NCBI RefSeq assembly: GCF_036634195.1
Contig: NZ_JAZIFY010000001.1
Coordinates: 6,520,501 to 6,584,500, forward strand
Direction of reading: 5' to 3'
DNA length: 64,000 bases
Source of the DNA: Streptomyces sp. P9-A4
Lineage (GTDB): Bacteria; Actinomycetota; Actinomycetes; Streptomycetales; Streptomycetaceae
Positions within the stretch are counted from its first letter, which is position 1. Each line of letters begins with the position of its first letter. Below, one piece after another: positions 52,142 to 59,785 of the stretch. The position numbers and the translations under genes were made by a program. Under the pieces are notes generated by a model, which was not told the DNA's origin, ran no database searches, and saw nothing but the letters and a program-made list of their open reading frames with translations.

Positions 52142-52822
52142 TCAGCGGAGCCCGGCCCGCAGGAGGGGCGCTTCGGCGACGGCGTCGACGGGGAAGGCCG
52201 GGACGTCGGGCGCCTCGGCGGCCCCGGGACGAGCTGCCCCTGAGCCGGCCGCTCCTGAGCCGGCCGCTCCCGAGCTCGCGGCCCCGGGGCGAGCTGCCCC
52301 CGAGTCGGCCGCCCCCGAGTCGGCCGCCCCCGAGTCGGCCGCCGCCGCCCCGGTCACCCCCGACCCCGCCGCCTCCGTACGCGAAGCCAACGCGCGCGCC
52401 CAGCTCACGAGTCCGGCCGTGTCGATCCCGTACGGTGCCGCCGCCGTGCTCCCCGGGCCGCTCGCGAGACGGTCGGCGCCCCGGCGCAGCAGCCGTGCCC
52501 CGCCCGGCCCGTTGCCGCGCGCGGCGTGCGTCAGGCCCACGCAGAGCTGCGCGAGGCCCTGCCACAGGTCCCGTTCGGACGCGGGGCCGGACTTCCAGGC
52601 GTCCTCGAAGACCTCGTGCGCGTGGAACGGCATCCCGGCGTCGAGCAACCGCTGCGCCTCGCGCAAGGTCTCGTCCGGGGCGCGCACCACCCCCTCGGGC
52701 TGGCGGGGCACGCCCTCCGCCCCGTACGGCAGCGGCCGGCCGAGACCGTCACGCGGGCGCGCGCTCCGCGCCCGCCCCTCCTCGTCGCGGTCCCTGCCGC
52801 GGTCACTCGGTGTGCGGTTCAC
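52142..52822 (-). CDS. DUF309 protein with Ala/Gly/Ser repeat insert
   Basis: 226 residues. The DUF309 core (about 50-130) contains the diagnostic FHAHEVFEDAWK and LWQGLAQLCVGLTHAARGN. Function unknown; a small all-helical cytosolic domain. After the core there is a ~45-residue low-complexity stretch of AADSG and AAGSG units, then the C-terminal APDVPAFPVDAVAEAPLLRAGLR. The repeat is encoded by tandem 12-15-base units that may change length. The start ATG at 52822 gives an Arg/Asp-rich leader. Convergent with DUF488. Confidence 0.85.
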   Translation of the reverse strand: MNRTPSDRGRDRDEEGRARSARPRDGLGRPLPYGAEGVPRQPEGVVRAPDETLREAQRLLDAGMPFHAHEVFEDAWKSGPASERDLWQGLAQLCVGLTHAARGNGPGGARLLRRGADRLASGPGSTAAAPYGIDTAGLVSWARALASRTEAAGSGVTGAAAADSGAADSGAADSGAARPGAASSGAAGSGAAGSGAARPGAAEAPDVPAFPVDAVAEAPLLRAGLR

Positions 52823-53001
52823 CCGCCCATTGTCGCCCCCGGGACGATCAGGGCCGCGGCGAGCGTGCGTGCCGGGCCCCGCGAGCCCGGCATGATCCGA
52901 AAGACAGGCCCCAGGCTCGTCGGTCCGGCGATTCCCTGGTCCGCGGGGGTGGAGCGGGCCGTCGCTCCATGCGGGTCGCGCGTGTGGGGGAGTGGGGCAT
53001 A

Positions 53002-53212
53002 GGTAGCCAGGGACCTGCTCACCCGCGCGGTCGCCCGCCTGCCGGCCTCCCCTTCCCGCTACGAGGAGGCCCCCGCCCGTCTGGACCTCGCCCGCGCGAC
53101 GGGCTCCGCGGAAACCCTCGCGGAAGCGAAGGCCCTGGCCACCGCGTGCGGCGCGATTCTCCTCCTCCAGGACCCGGTGACAGCCCGTGCGTCATTCCGC
53201 CCGCCGGAGTGA
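53002..53212 (+). pseudogene. C-terminal gene fragment (TPR-like)
   Basis: A frame without a start reads VARDLLTRAVARLPASPSR, then YEEAPARLDLARATGSAET and LAEAKALATACGAILLLQDP and a stop. It resembles the C-terminal helical repeats of LAL-type or TPR regulators. It ends about 50 bases before the tRNA-Pro and lacks everything upstream, so it looks like the cut end of a gene lost at this integration hotspot. The rest of 52823-53001 holds no gene I can support. Confidence 0.35.
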
Positions 53213-53265
53213 GGTAATGTTTCCCCTGCACGCCACCGAGGGAGCAACCCCACGGAGACGCGCAT

Positions 53266-53340
<75 letters not shown>

Positions 53341-53355
53341 TCGAAAGAGTCGCAG

Positions 53356-53403
53356 GTCAGAGGCCGTTTCAGAGCAATCTGAACCGGCCTCTGACTCGTT
53401 TTT
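53356..53403 (+). terminator. Terminator after the second tRNA-Pro
   Basis: An 18-bp inverted repeat (53356-53373 and 53378-53395, one mismatch, loop GCAA, left arm GTCAGAGGCCGTTTCAGA) followed by TCGTTTTT. Closely related to the hairpin at 1723-1760, so tRNA and terminator were duplicated together. Confidence 0.85.
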
Positions 53404-53468
53404 GGGGACCAGTTGGGGACCAGCGCACTTGACCGGGGCGGAGTGCACCTCGACTCGGTCAAGGTGCA
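53402..53468 (+). repeat. Integrase-end repeat, copy A
   Basis: Begins TTGGGGACCAGTTGGGGACC and continues CAGCGCACTTGACCGGGGCG to CGACTCGGTCAAGGTG. This GGGGACCA doublet is typical of the tRNA-proximal end of actinobacterial integrase genes. A second copy lies at 58710-58775 and the doublet recurs at 63871-63890. No integrase body remains. Confidence 0.65.
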
Positions 53469-54144
53469 CTCCGCGGGGCAGGGCGGCCAGTGCCCGCTCG
53501 GTCCTGCTGCGTCGTGCCCTCGACGACCGGCACGCCGAAGTGCTTCCGCTCCTCGAAGCCCTTCAGCACCTCCACCGGCAGCGCAGACTCGCCGGAGATG
53601 CACGTCCGCAGGCTCGCGGCTACGGCGGCCAGGACGGACTTCCGCCGGGTCTGTCGTGTGCGGATGGAGGTGCGTCGGCACTCGTACGTGGGGGTGGTCG
53701 CCGAGTGCCGCCGCCTCCAGCCGGTCCGCCGCCGGCTCGTCGAGCAGCGCGACGGGGGAGTAGCGGCATTGCGCCGGCACCTGCGCATCCGGCGGGGCGG
53801 GCTTGACGGTGCGCCCGCCGGGCCCCGCCGATGGTCGGCGTGGCCCAGTCGTGTACCTCCCGCACCACGCCGTCCGCGTGCTCCCGTACCCCGTCCTCCG
53901 GTGTGCCCCGGCGCTCCGGTCGCCGCTCACGTGCGGGCCCGCAGCAACTCGGCGCGTTCGGCGGGGCCGATGACGCGCACGCGGAGTCTTTCGGCCAACC
54001 CTGCTCTCGATCACCGGATTTGACGCATCGTCCTGTTAGCTTCGACAGCAGTCTGACGGGGTCGGGGGGACTCATGGGGCGGGAACAGGGCACGGGTGCG
54101 TACGCGCACTCCCGCGCGATGTGCGGAACCGGCAGGAAACGCCG
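53469..54144. other. Remnant-rich gap before the toxin gene
   Basis: About 680 bases with no intact gene. Minus-strand frames give short coherent pieces (for example SLRTCISGESALPVEVLKGF followed by EERKHFGVPVVEG near 53490-53600, and LAERLRVRVIGPAERAEL near 53945-54000, ending in a stop), which look like fragments of lost mobile-element genes. A TTGACG near 54018 might belong to the toxin promoter, but no matching -10 is clear. Confidence 0.4.
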
Positions 54145-56082
54145 GTGAGTACGCCGAGCCCGAGCCCGACCGGTACGGCATCGCCGAGCCCCAGCCCGCA
54201 GCCCACCACGACGCCGACACCCGGCACGACGCATCTGCCGTTGCCGGGGCAGCCGTCAGGCACGCCCAGCCCTCAGCCGACGCCGTCGCCGAGCCCGAAC
54301 GCGCCGCCGACCCCGCCGGTCTCCGGTCCGCCTCCCCAGTTGCCTCCGGCGACCCCGCCCGCCGTGACCACCCCGTGGACGGGCCCCGGCGGCATCGACG
54401 TCCAGCCGCTCCATCTGTACCAAGTGTCGACAGCCCTCTCCGTCGAGCAGCAGTCGTTCCACAAGGCGCTCGTGCAGTTCCTCGACGTGCACGCGGGCTA
54501 CTCCAAGGTCGGCGGATCCGGCACCGTCACGGCCGAGTTCGCCACCCAGTACGCCGCGGTCGTCGCCCTGCTCATGGAGGCACACGGAAAGGCCGTGGTC
54601 GCCATCGGCGGCGCGGCGGTCGGTTTCACCACCACGGCCAACAACTTCCGGCAGGCGGACGCCGCGACCCACCCCCTCAGTCCGTCCTTCGTACCGCAGG
54701 CCCTGCCGCAGGTCATCTCTGCGCCGCCGGCATACACGGCTCCGCCGCCGTTCGGCGTCCGCGACGGCAACGCCGTAGACGAATTCGCCGATGTCTTCGA
54801 CGACGGCGACATTCCCGGCTCCCTGATGCGCACCGTGATCGAGGAGGCTCTGCGTACCGGCCGAGCCCTGGAGATCCTGCCGCTCCCGAACTACCTCAGG
54901 GTCAACCAGCTCTCGCAGGCATGGCTGCCGTACCAGACGGGCGTCGGCATCATCCAGGGCCAGCTCACCGCCACCATCGATGTCATCACGGACCATGCCA
55001 ACGGGGACTGGCACGGGGCGATGCTGCAGTTCGTGTCATCGGTGTGGGGCACGACGGCCTGGGGCAAGAACACGGCCGGCTACGAGTGGGGGCACAAGCC
55101 GCCGACCGGCGCGGGCACAAGCCTCCCGGTCTTCGGCGTCCTCAGCACCACGGCCCAGATCCTGGCCCAGGCCATTCGCACGTACGCGGAGGCCGCGGAG
55201 AAGGTCCGCACCGAACTGCGCGAGATCCTGTACAAGGCGATCAAGGACGCCTTGGCTCTCCTGGAGGTCACCGACCTCAAGGACTTCATCGGGAATTTCT
55301 TCGAGCGCCTCAAGAAGCTGTGGAAGGGCCTCGGCGCCGCAGTGCTCCTCAGCATCGACACGGACGCCGTCAACGCGGCCGTCGACACCTATGAGACCAC
55401 GCTGCGGGCCCAGACGCAGAAGGTGAAGGGCCTGCTCGAACCGCTGCAGGAGGCCTCGCGCGCGGTGCCGACCTTCCAGTCGGAGTCGGCGAGGGCGGAG
55501 GCGTTCGGGGCGCGCTCGCTCTTCGAGTTCGACCGGTCGATCGTCCCGCTCAACGAGCAGTCGCGGGACCCGAGCAACAGGTTCGGCATCGACCTCGCGT
55601 CCATGGAATGGGAGACCAACCCCTACCAGGCCAGTCCGAACGACCCGCTGAGACCGGGGAAGGACGGTCACACGATCGACCGGCACGTCGGCCTCACCCC
55701 GGACCAGCTACGGATGCGCGTACGGGACCAGGGCGTCGACGCCTCGGCCTTCCCGAACCTTCCGGCAGCCCAGAAGCACGTCCAGGCCGCGCTGAACGAC
55801 CCCGACAACATCCGGACAATCGAGCAATGGATGGGACGGCAGAAGCAGCGGGTGGCCAACGGGACGTTCAACCCCGCCTCCTCACCGGACATCCGCGTCT
55901 TCACCGTGAAGGACGCAAGCGGGAACAACATCGTGACGGGATCCTCCGTCTCGGGCTCCGACTTCGCCTCCCAGGGCTTCAACGCCCAGCCGACCCAGGT
56001 CCACAGCGTGAAGCTGCTCCTCGCCTACTCGCCGGATTCCGGGACGTTCTACGTCCGGACCGCCTACCCGACCCCGCCGTAA
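54145..56082 (+). CDS. Polymorphic toxin with C-terminal RNase A-like domain
   Basis: 645 residues. A Pro/Ser/Thr-rich leader (1-~80) is followed by a helical WXG/PPE-like region (about 85-185, LSVEQQSFHKALVQFLDVHAG, GFTTTANNFRQAD), a long helical middle (KDFIGNFFERLKKLWKGLG), and a C-terminal toxin of ~135 residues. That toxin matches the bacterial RNase A-like (CdiA-CT type) domain: GHTIDRHVG at 508-516 with the catalytic His, and the terminal YVRTAYP carrying Thr and Tyr. It probably cleaves RNA in competing cells after type VII-type export. GTG 54145 is chosen for AGGAAA upstream. The immunity candidate starts one base after the stop. Confidence 0.87.
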   Translation: MSTPSPSPTGTASPSPSPQPTTTPTPGTTHLPLPGQPSGTPSPQPTPSPSPNAPPTPPVSGPPPQLPPATPPAVTTPWTGPGGIDVQPLHLYQVSTALSVEQQSFHKALVQFLDVHAGYSKVGGSGTVTAEFATQYAAVVALLMEAHGKAVVAIGGAAVGFTTTANNFRQADAATHPLSPSFVPQALPQVISAPPAYTAPPPFGVRDGNAVDEFADVFDDGDIPGSLMRTVIEEALRTGRALEILPLPNYLRVNQLSQAWLPYQTGVGIIQGQLTATIDVITDHANGDWHGAMLQFVSSVWGTTAWGKNTAGYEWGHKPPTGAGTSLPVFGVLSTTAQILAQAIRTYAEAAEKVRTELREILYKAIKDALALLEVTDLKDFIGNFFERLKKLWKGLGAAVLLSIDTDAVNAAVDTYETTLRAQTQKVKGLLEPLQEASRAVPTFQSESARAEAFGARSLFEFDRSIVPLNEQSRDPSNRFGIDLASMEWETNPYQASPNDPLRPGKDGHTIDRHVGLTPDQLRMRVRDQGVDASAFPNLPAAQKHVQAALNDPDNIRTIEQWMGRQKQRVANGTFNPASSPDIRVFTVKDASGNNIVTGSSVSGSDFASQGFNAQPTQVHSVKLLLAYSPDSGTFYVRTAYPTPP

Positions 56083-56083
56083 C

Positions 56084-56749
56084 ATGCGCCACGTGACCAC
56101 GAAACACGACGAGTTCCTCACCCAAGGCGCGGTAGGGCTCCTGCTGCGCGTCGCCGTCGCGTCCCGTAACCCGGGGGCCGCACCGCTGGAGGACGAACTT
56201 CAGCGGCTCTCTCGCTTCCTGCAGGATTCCGGGCCGATCGCCCACGTGATGCCGAATGCGGTGCTGGCCTCGCTGCTCGACCACCTGGCCGACGAGGTCG
56301 GCACTGAGGTGTTCGAGACCAGGCCCACCGAGTACCGCCAGGCACTGGCGCGGGCGGCCGGTGACGATCCACCGACGGACTTCCTGCGTTCGCTGGCCGA
56401 GCTCATCCGCGACCGCCAGTTCCTCATGTACCCCGACATGACGGAGCTGCCGCTATCCGATTGGGAGGCGGCCAGACGCTTCTCGCTGACATCGGCCTTT
56501 GTCTCGTCGATGGTCTCGGGGGAGTACGACAGCGTGGACGAGGCCTTGGACGAGACCCTGACCAGCGAGCACCCCGACTGCCATGAGCGACTCGGCAACC
56601 TCGCCGGGGAGTTGCAGCGCATCCTGTACCTGTTCCGCACGCCCGCAGAGTTCGACGCAGCCTTCGCCACCGTCATGCCTTACGTGACCCACGCACGCGT
56701 CCGCTACCTGCTCGACGCCGTCCACGCCCACTTCGCCGAGCAGCACTGA
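56084..56749 (+). CDS. Probable immunity protein for the RNase A-like toxin
   Basis: 221 residues, all-helical by eye, acidic, no signal or membrane segment. No family recognised. It starts one base after the toxin stop, so it is translationally coupled, the usual place for a toxin's cognate immunity gene. Recognisable pieces are FLRSLAELIRDRQFLMYPD, TSAFVSSMVSGEYDSVDEAL and ARVRYLLDAVHAHF. It is unlike the CdiI-type immunity protein encoded at 57884, so the toxin's partner may be of a new type. The function is inferred from position only. Confidence 0.6.
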   Translation: MRHVTTKHDEFLTQGAVGLLLRVAVASRNPGAAPLEDELQRLSRFLQDSGPIAHVMPNAVLASLLDHLADEVGTEVFETRPTEYRQALARAAGDDPPTDFLRSLAELIRDRQFLMYPDMTELPLSDWEAARRFSLTSAFVSSMVSGEYDSVDEALDETLTSEHPDCHERLGNLAGELQRILYLFRTPAEFDAAFATVMPYVTHARVRYLLDAVHAHFAEQH

Positions 56750-56784
56750 CCCACCACTCCATCGCCCCGGAAGGAGCCGCCGCC

Positions 56785-57195
56785 ATGCCCATCGATCCGA
56801 ACCTCGCCGTCGCGGACGAGGACCTGAAGCGTCTCGCGGACGATCTGGACGCCATGCGGGCGTATATCGACGGGCAGGTGCGCCGGATGGACGCGATCGT
56901 CGACCGTGCCGAGGCGCGGTGGCGCAGCGAGGCGGCGACGGCGTACCGGAAGTTGCACCGCGAGGCCGGGGCGGACGCCGTTCGGGTCCGGGAGATCCTG
57001 GGAGTGCTGGCGCAAGCGGTCCGGATGAGCCGGGACGGGTTCACGCGCCAGGAGCTGGACACTCTGAGGCAGTTCCGGGCCGAGGTCAAGAAGGTCGACG
57101 TCGACGCGGAGGTACGGGAGCTGTCAGGTGAGGGGCCGGGCGGCGCGGGTCCCGGTGGCGGTCCGGCACCGATCAGCCGGATCAGCGAGCTCTGA
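56785..57195 (+). CDS. WXG100-like protein (WxS variant)
   Basis: 136 residues. Two helices joined by a turn with RWRSEAATAYRKLH, where the WxG of ESX substrates reads WRS. A Gly/Pro-rich tail (GPGGAGPGGGPAPISRISEL) replaces the usual short C-terminus. Probably the heterodimer partner of the canonical WXG100 protein encoded 25 bases downstream, forming the chaperone or export pair for the toxin. The start ATG at 56785 has AAGGAG nine bases upstream. No type VII ATPase is in the window. Confidence 0.8.
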   Translation: MPIDPNLAVADEDLKRLADDLDAMRAYIDGQVRRMDAIVDRAEARWRSEAATAYRKLHREAGADAVRVREILGVLAQAVRMSRDGFTRQELDTLRQFRAEVKKVDVDAEVRELSGEGPGGAGPGGGPAPISRISEL

Positions 57196-57220
57196 ACGTC
57201 CGGACCACAGAGGGGGAAAC

Positions 57221-57523
57221 ATGAGCGAGGACGGCTCGATCACCGTCGACCTGGTCGCGCTGCGCGAGATAGGCGGCGACCTCGAGGACATCGTGAAGAA
57301 GCTCAACGAGCGCCTGGGCGCGCTGTACGACCGCACGGTGCCGGTCGTCCTGGCCTGGCAGGGCGAGGCCCGCGAGGCCTTCGTGGACGAACTCGACCGC
57401 TGGGACCGCCAGATGGAGGATCTGCAGGCCGCGCAGAAGTGGCTGCATGCCGTGGTCACCACCGGGCACGCCAACTACTCCGCCGCCCAGCGGGCCACCC
57501 TGCGCGGCTGGGGCGGGGCCTGA
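57221..57523 (+). CDS. WXG100 family type VII secretion target
   Basis: 100 residues, exactly the family length. Helix-turn-helix hairpin with the canonical WQG (VLAWQGEAREAFVDELDRWD) between two amphipathic helices. Expected to dimerise with the 56785 product and be exported by an ESX/type VII system located elsewhere in the genome. The start ATG at 57221 has AGAGGGGG upstream. The next gene begins one base after its stop (TGACATG), so all genes from 56785 to 58522 appear to form one operon. Confidence 0.92.
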   Translation: MSEDGSITVDLVALREIGGDLEDIVKKLNERLGALYDRTVPVVLAWQGEAREAFVDELDRWDRQMEDLQAAQKWLHAVVTTGHANYSAAQRATLRGWGGA

Positions 57524-57524
57524 C

Positions 57525-57875
57525 ATGACGACACCTCCCGCACCCTCCGCGTCAGCCGTCCCCGCCCGTGCCGACCGCGCCGCGAGCTTCCCCGACCGGG
57601 CGACCGCGCAGTGGGCCACCCAGCAGGTGATCGCGCTGAACGAGCAGGTCATCCACCGCTGGCTCGCCCAGTCCACCCGGCAGCGGCTCGTGATCGAGGC
57701 CGCCTGGCCCTCGCGGCCCGATCCGGTGGGCACGCTGCTCACCACCGGGATGGCGCTGACCGGCCAGGAGCCGGTCCCGGTGCGCGCCGCCCGGGTCGTG
57801 CTGCGCCGGACCGGATCCGCCGAGCCCGGCGCGTACCCCTTCACCGTGCACTCCGCCCTGCCCGTCGACCTGTAG
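57525..57875 (+). CDS. RNase A-like domain fragment protein, probably inactive
   Basis: 116 residues. After ~20 Ala/Pro-rich residues the protein follows the C-terminal two thirds of the bacterial RNase A-like toxin domain: SFPDRATAQWATQQVIALNE, RQRLVIEAAWPSRPDPVG, VPVRAARVVLRRTG, YPFTVHSALPVDL. The first catalytic segment (GHxxxRHVG with His) is absent and the terminal TAYP reads SALP, so catalysis is unlikely. Translation is coupled on both sides. Such solo copies next to WXG100 and CdiI genes recur in Streptomyces. It may be a decoy, a regulator of immunity or a decayed toxin. Confidence 0.7.
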   Translation: MTTPPAPSASAVPARADRAASFPDRATAQWATQQVIALNEQVIHRWLAQSTRQRLVIEAAWPSRPDPVGTLLTTGMALTGQEPVPVRAARVVLRRTGSAEPGAYPFTVHSALPVDL

Positions 57876-57883
57876 AGGCCTCC

Positions 57884-58522
57884 GTGTCCCTGAATCCCGC
57901 CGAGCACGACCGCAAGTACGGCGAGCTCGACCAGGTTGTCCGCGCCCACCTGGGCCTCGGTCCGCACGCTCCCGAGGCGGTGGCCGGCTATCTGCGGCAG
58001 ACTTGGCGAACCCGGCCCTGGGCGATCGCCGTCGCGGCCGAGCAACTGCGCGTGTACGCCGACAATCCGCCGGGGCGGCTGCGGATGCGGCTCGGCGAGT
58101 ACTACCGGCTGCCCGACGTGGGGCTGGCGCCCGAGGAGATCCGGGACTGGCTCACGGGCCTCGCCGACCGGCTCGACGGGAGCCTGGCGAACGGACAGGC
58201 GCCTCCGCCGGCCGCGCCCGCGACGCCGTGGGAGTGGCGGGCTCGCTTCCCCGAGCTGGCGCAACTGCTCGGCGGGTGGTTCTCGCAGGACATGCCGGAG
58301 GAGTTCGGCGACCACGAGGGCGCGCTCGCCGACTACCTGGAGGGCACCGACACGGGGCTCGTCGCCCAGCTGACGGGGGAGCTGCACGACCTCCTCGCCC
58401 TCGGCCTCGACGAGGACGGCCTGGCCCTGGCGCTGGTGACGCTCGGCGCGGAGGTCGAGCCCTCAGTGCCGTTCAGCCCCGGAGCCTGGCTCGCCATGCT
58501 CGCCGTACGGCTGCGTGCCTGA
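57884..58522 (+). CDS. CdiI-type immunity protein
   Basis: 212 residues. The C-terminal ~100 residues match the contact-dependent growth inhibition immunity family associated with RNase A-like toxins: FPELAQLLGGWFSQDMPEEF, then GDHEGALADYLEGTD and a long helix. The N-terminal ~105 residues are an extra helical domain (RKYGELDQVVRAHLGLGP, YLRQTWRTRPWAIAVAAEQL) with a short linker. It should bind and neutralise an RNase A-like toxin in the cytosol. GTG 57884 has GAGG overlapping the previous stop. Which of the two RNase A-like proteins it targets is unclear. Confidence 0.82.
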   Translation: MSLNPAEHDRKYGELDQVVRAHLGLGPHAPEAVAGYLRQTWRTRPWAIAVAAEQLRVYADNPPGRLRMRLGEYYRLPDVGLAPEEIRDWLTGLADRLDGSLANGQAPPPAAPATPWEWRARFPELAQLLGGWFSQDMPEEFGDHEGALADYLEGTDTGLVAQLTGELHDLLALGLDEDGLALALVTLGAEVEPSVPFSPGAWLAMLAVRLRA

Positions 58523-59371
58523 GCTGGTACGTGATCGGGCCCGCAGTGGTGTTGTTGCGGTCCCCTGGCCGCGTGTCCGAGCAGATGACGGCGGAACGCT
58601 CCAGGGGCAGGATGTTATCCGCACACTGCTGAAACGAGTGGAGGGAGCTCGTTCTTCGGGCTGTGCAGTCCCCTGGCCTGCTTTCTTTTGGCAAGGCTGC
58701 TCGGGCCTTTTGGGGAACAGTTGGGGACCAGCACACTTGACCGGGGGGAAGCGCACCTTGACTCGGTCAATGTGCGTTGATCGCCGCACGACTGTCTCGC
58801 CCAGGCCAGGACTTCACGGTGATGTGGTGTCGGCCCGGATCACGTCGTGGAAGTGGTGCCGTAGGCCTATGCCGTGCACGTGAGCAGCACCGGTGTCGGG
58901 GTCGGCACTGGTTCGTAGGGTGAGCTCGAACTGTCGGTCGTCCGTCGCGTCCAGCGCCCTCATGGTGTGTAGCGCAGGACGGTCAGCCGTTCAGTGCAGG
59001 CGGCTCTCTCTCGCGGCACTCACAGCCCGCCAAATGCCGAATTCGGGACCAAGCACAGCCGCTGCGGCGACGACAGGCCACGCGCGGACAAGCTGCGCAC
59101 CCGCCCGCCGAACCACACGCGCCACCGTGCTGGTTGCCGCGGGGACAATCGCACCGCCGCCCGGGTCTCGACCCGACCGCGTGGTCCGCGGAGCCGTGAT
59201 CGCCCATGGATGCAGCAGCCGCTACCGACATGATTGCGTGGAACCATCGTGGCCTTGACCTCGAATCAGCCATCCCCGACAGTGGGTTCCTCTGGCGTGA
59301 GCACGCGGGGAACGACCAGCTGTTGCACGGGATGCCGGGCTCGTCTGTTGGTCGAACGGGGCGCCACCGGC
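58523..59371. other. Gap with mobile-element debris
   Basis: About 850 bases between the CdiI gene and the galactose-oxidase remnant. No intact gene. It contains the second integrase-end repeat (58710-58775). The frames seen are short and Arg/Ser-rich, with no family. Confidence 0.5.
58710..58775 (+). repeat. Integrase-end repeat, copy B
   Basis: TTGGGGAACAGTTGGGGACC followed by AGCACACTTGACCGGGGGG and CTTGACTCGGTCAATGTGCG. Same order and spacing as copy A at 53402-53468, with about ten differences. It divides the toxin cassette from the protease/NTPase cassette. Confidence 0.65.
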
Positions 59372-59643
59372 GGCGTCACGCTCAGCCGTGCCGCCGCCGG
59401 CACCTTGCTCACTGTCGGCACTGAGGGGCCGGTGGCCTCCTTCGTCCTAATGCGGGCCGAGGCCGCGACCCATTCCACGGACAACGACCAGCGGCGGTCC
59501 CGCTGGTTTCCACGGCCGTGGCGCCTGGCACGTACACGATTTCCCTCTCGGCGGACAAGGGCGTGGTCCTGCCGGGCACCTACATCTCTTTGCCCTGAAC
59601 GCCCAAGGGGTGCCGAGCATCGACCCGTTCGTCACCGTCGCCT
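59372..59643 (+). pseudogene. Frameshifted C-terminus of a galactose-oxidase-like protein
   Basis: Pieces of the DUF1929/galactose-oxidase C-terminal beta-sandwich lie in three frames: GPVASFVLMRAEAATHSTDNDQ, then PGTYTISLSADKGVVLPGTY, then FALNAQGVPSIDPFVTVA before a stop. Joining them needs two single-base frameshifts (near 59500 and 59585). The parent would be a secreted copper-radical or sugar-binding protein. The upstream catalytic part is absent. Clearly a dead gene. Confidence 0.6.
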
Positions 59644-59785
59644 GACGGCACGACAGCGGCGTCCGCCACCAGCCCGAAGCGCCTGCCGGGGCCGGTCGCC
59701 GCGGCCGGGCACCGGTTCAGGGGGTACAGAAGGGGCCAGCTTCCCGCTATCTCCGGGCCGATTCCAGCACGGCTGCGGGTCATCT

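Noticed and set aside
53469..54000. A plasmid-transfer or integrase gene in the gap after the tRNA
   Set aside because: Only short disconnected pieces; no catalytic motif can be pointed to.
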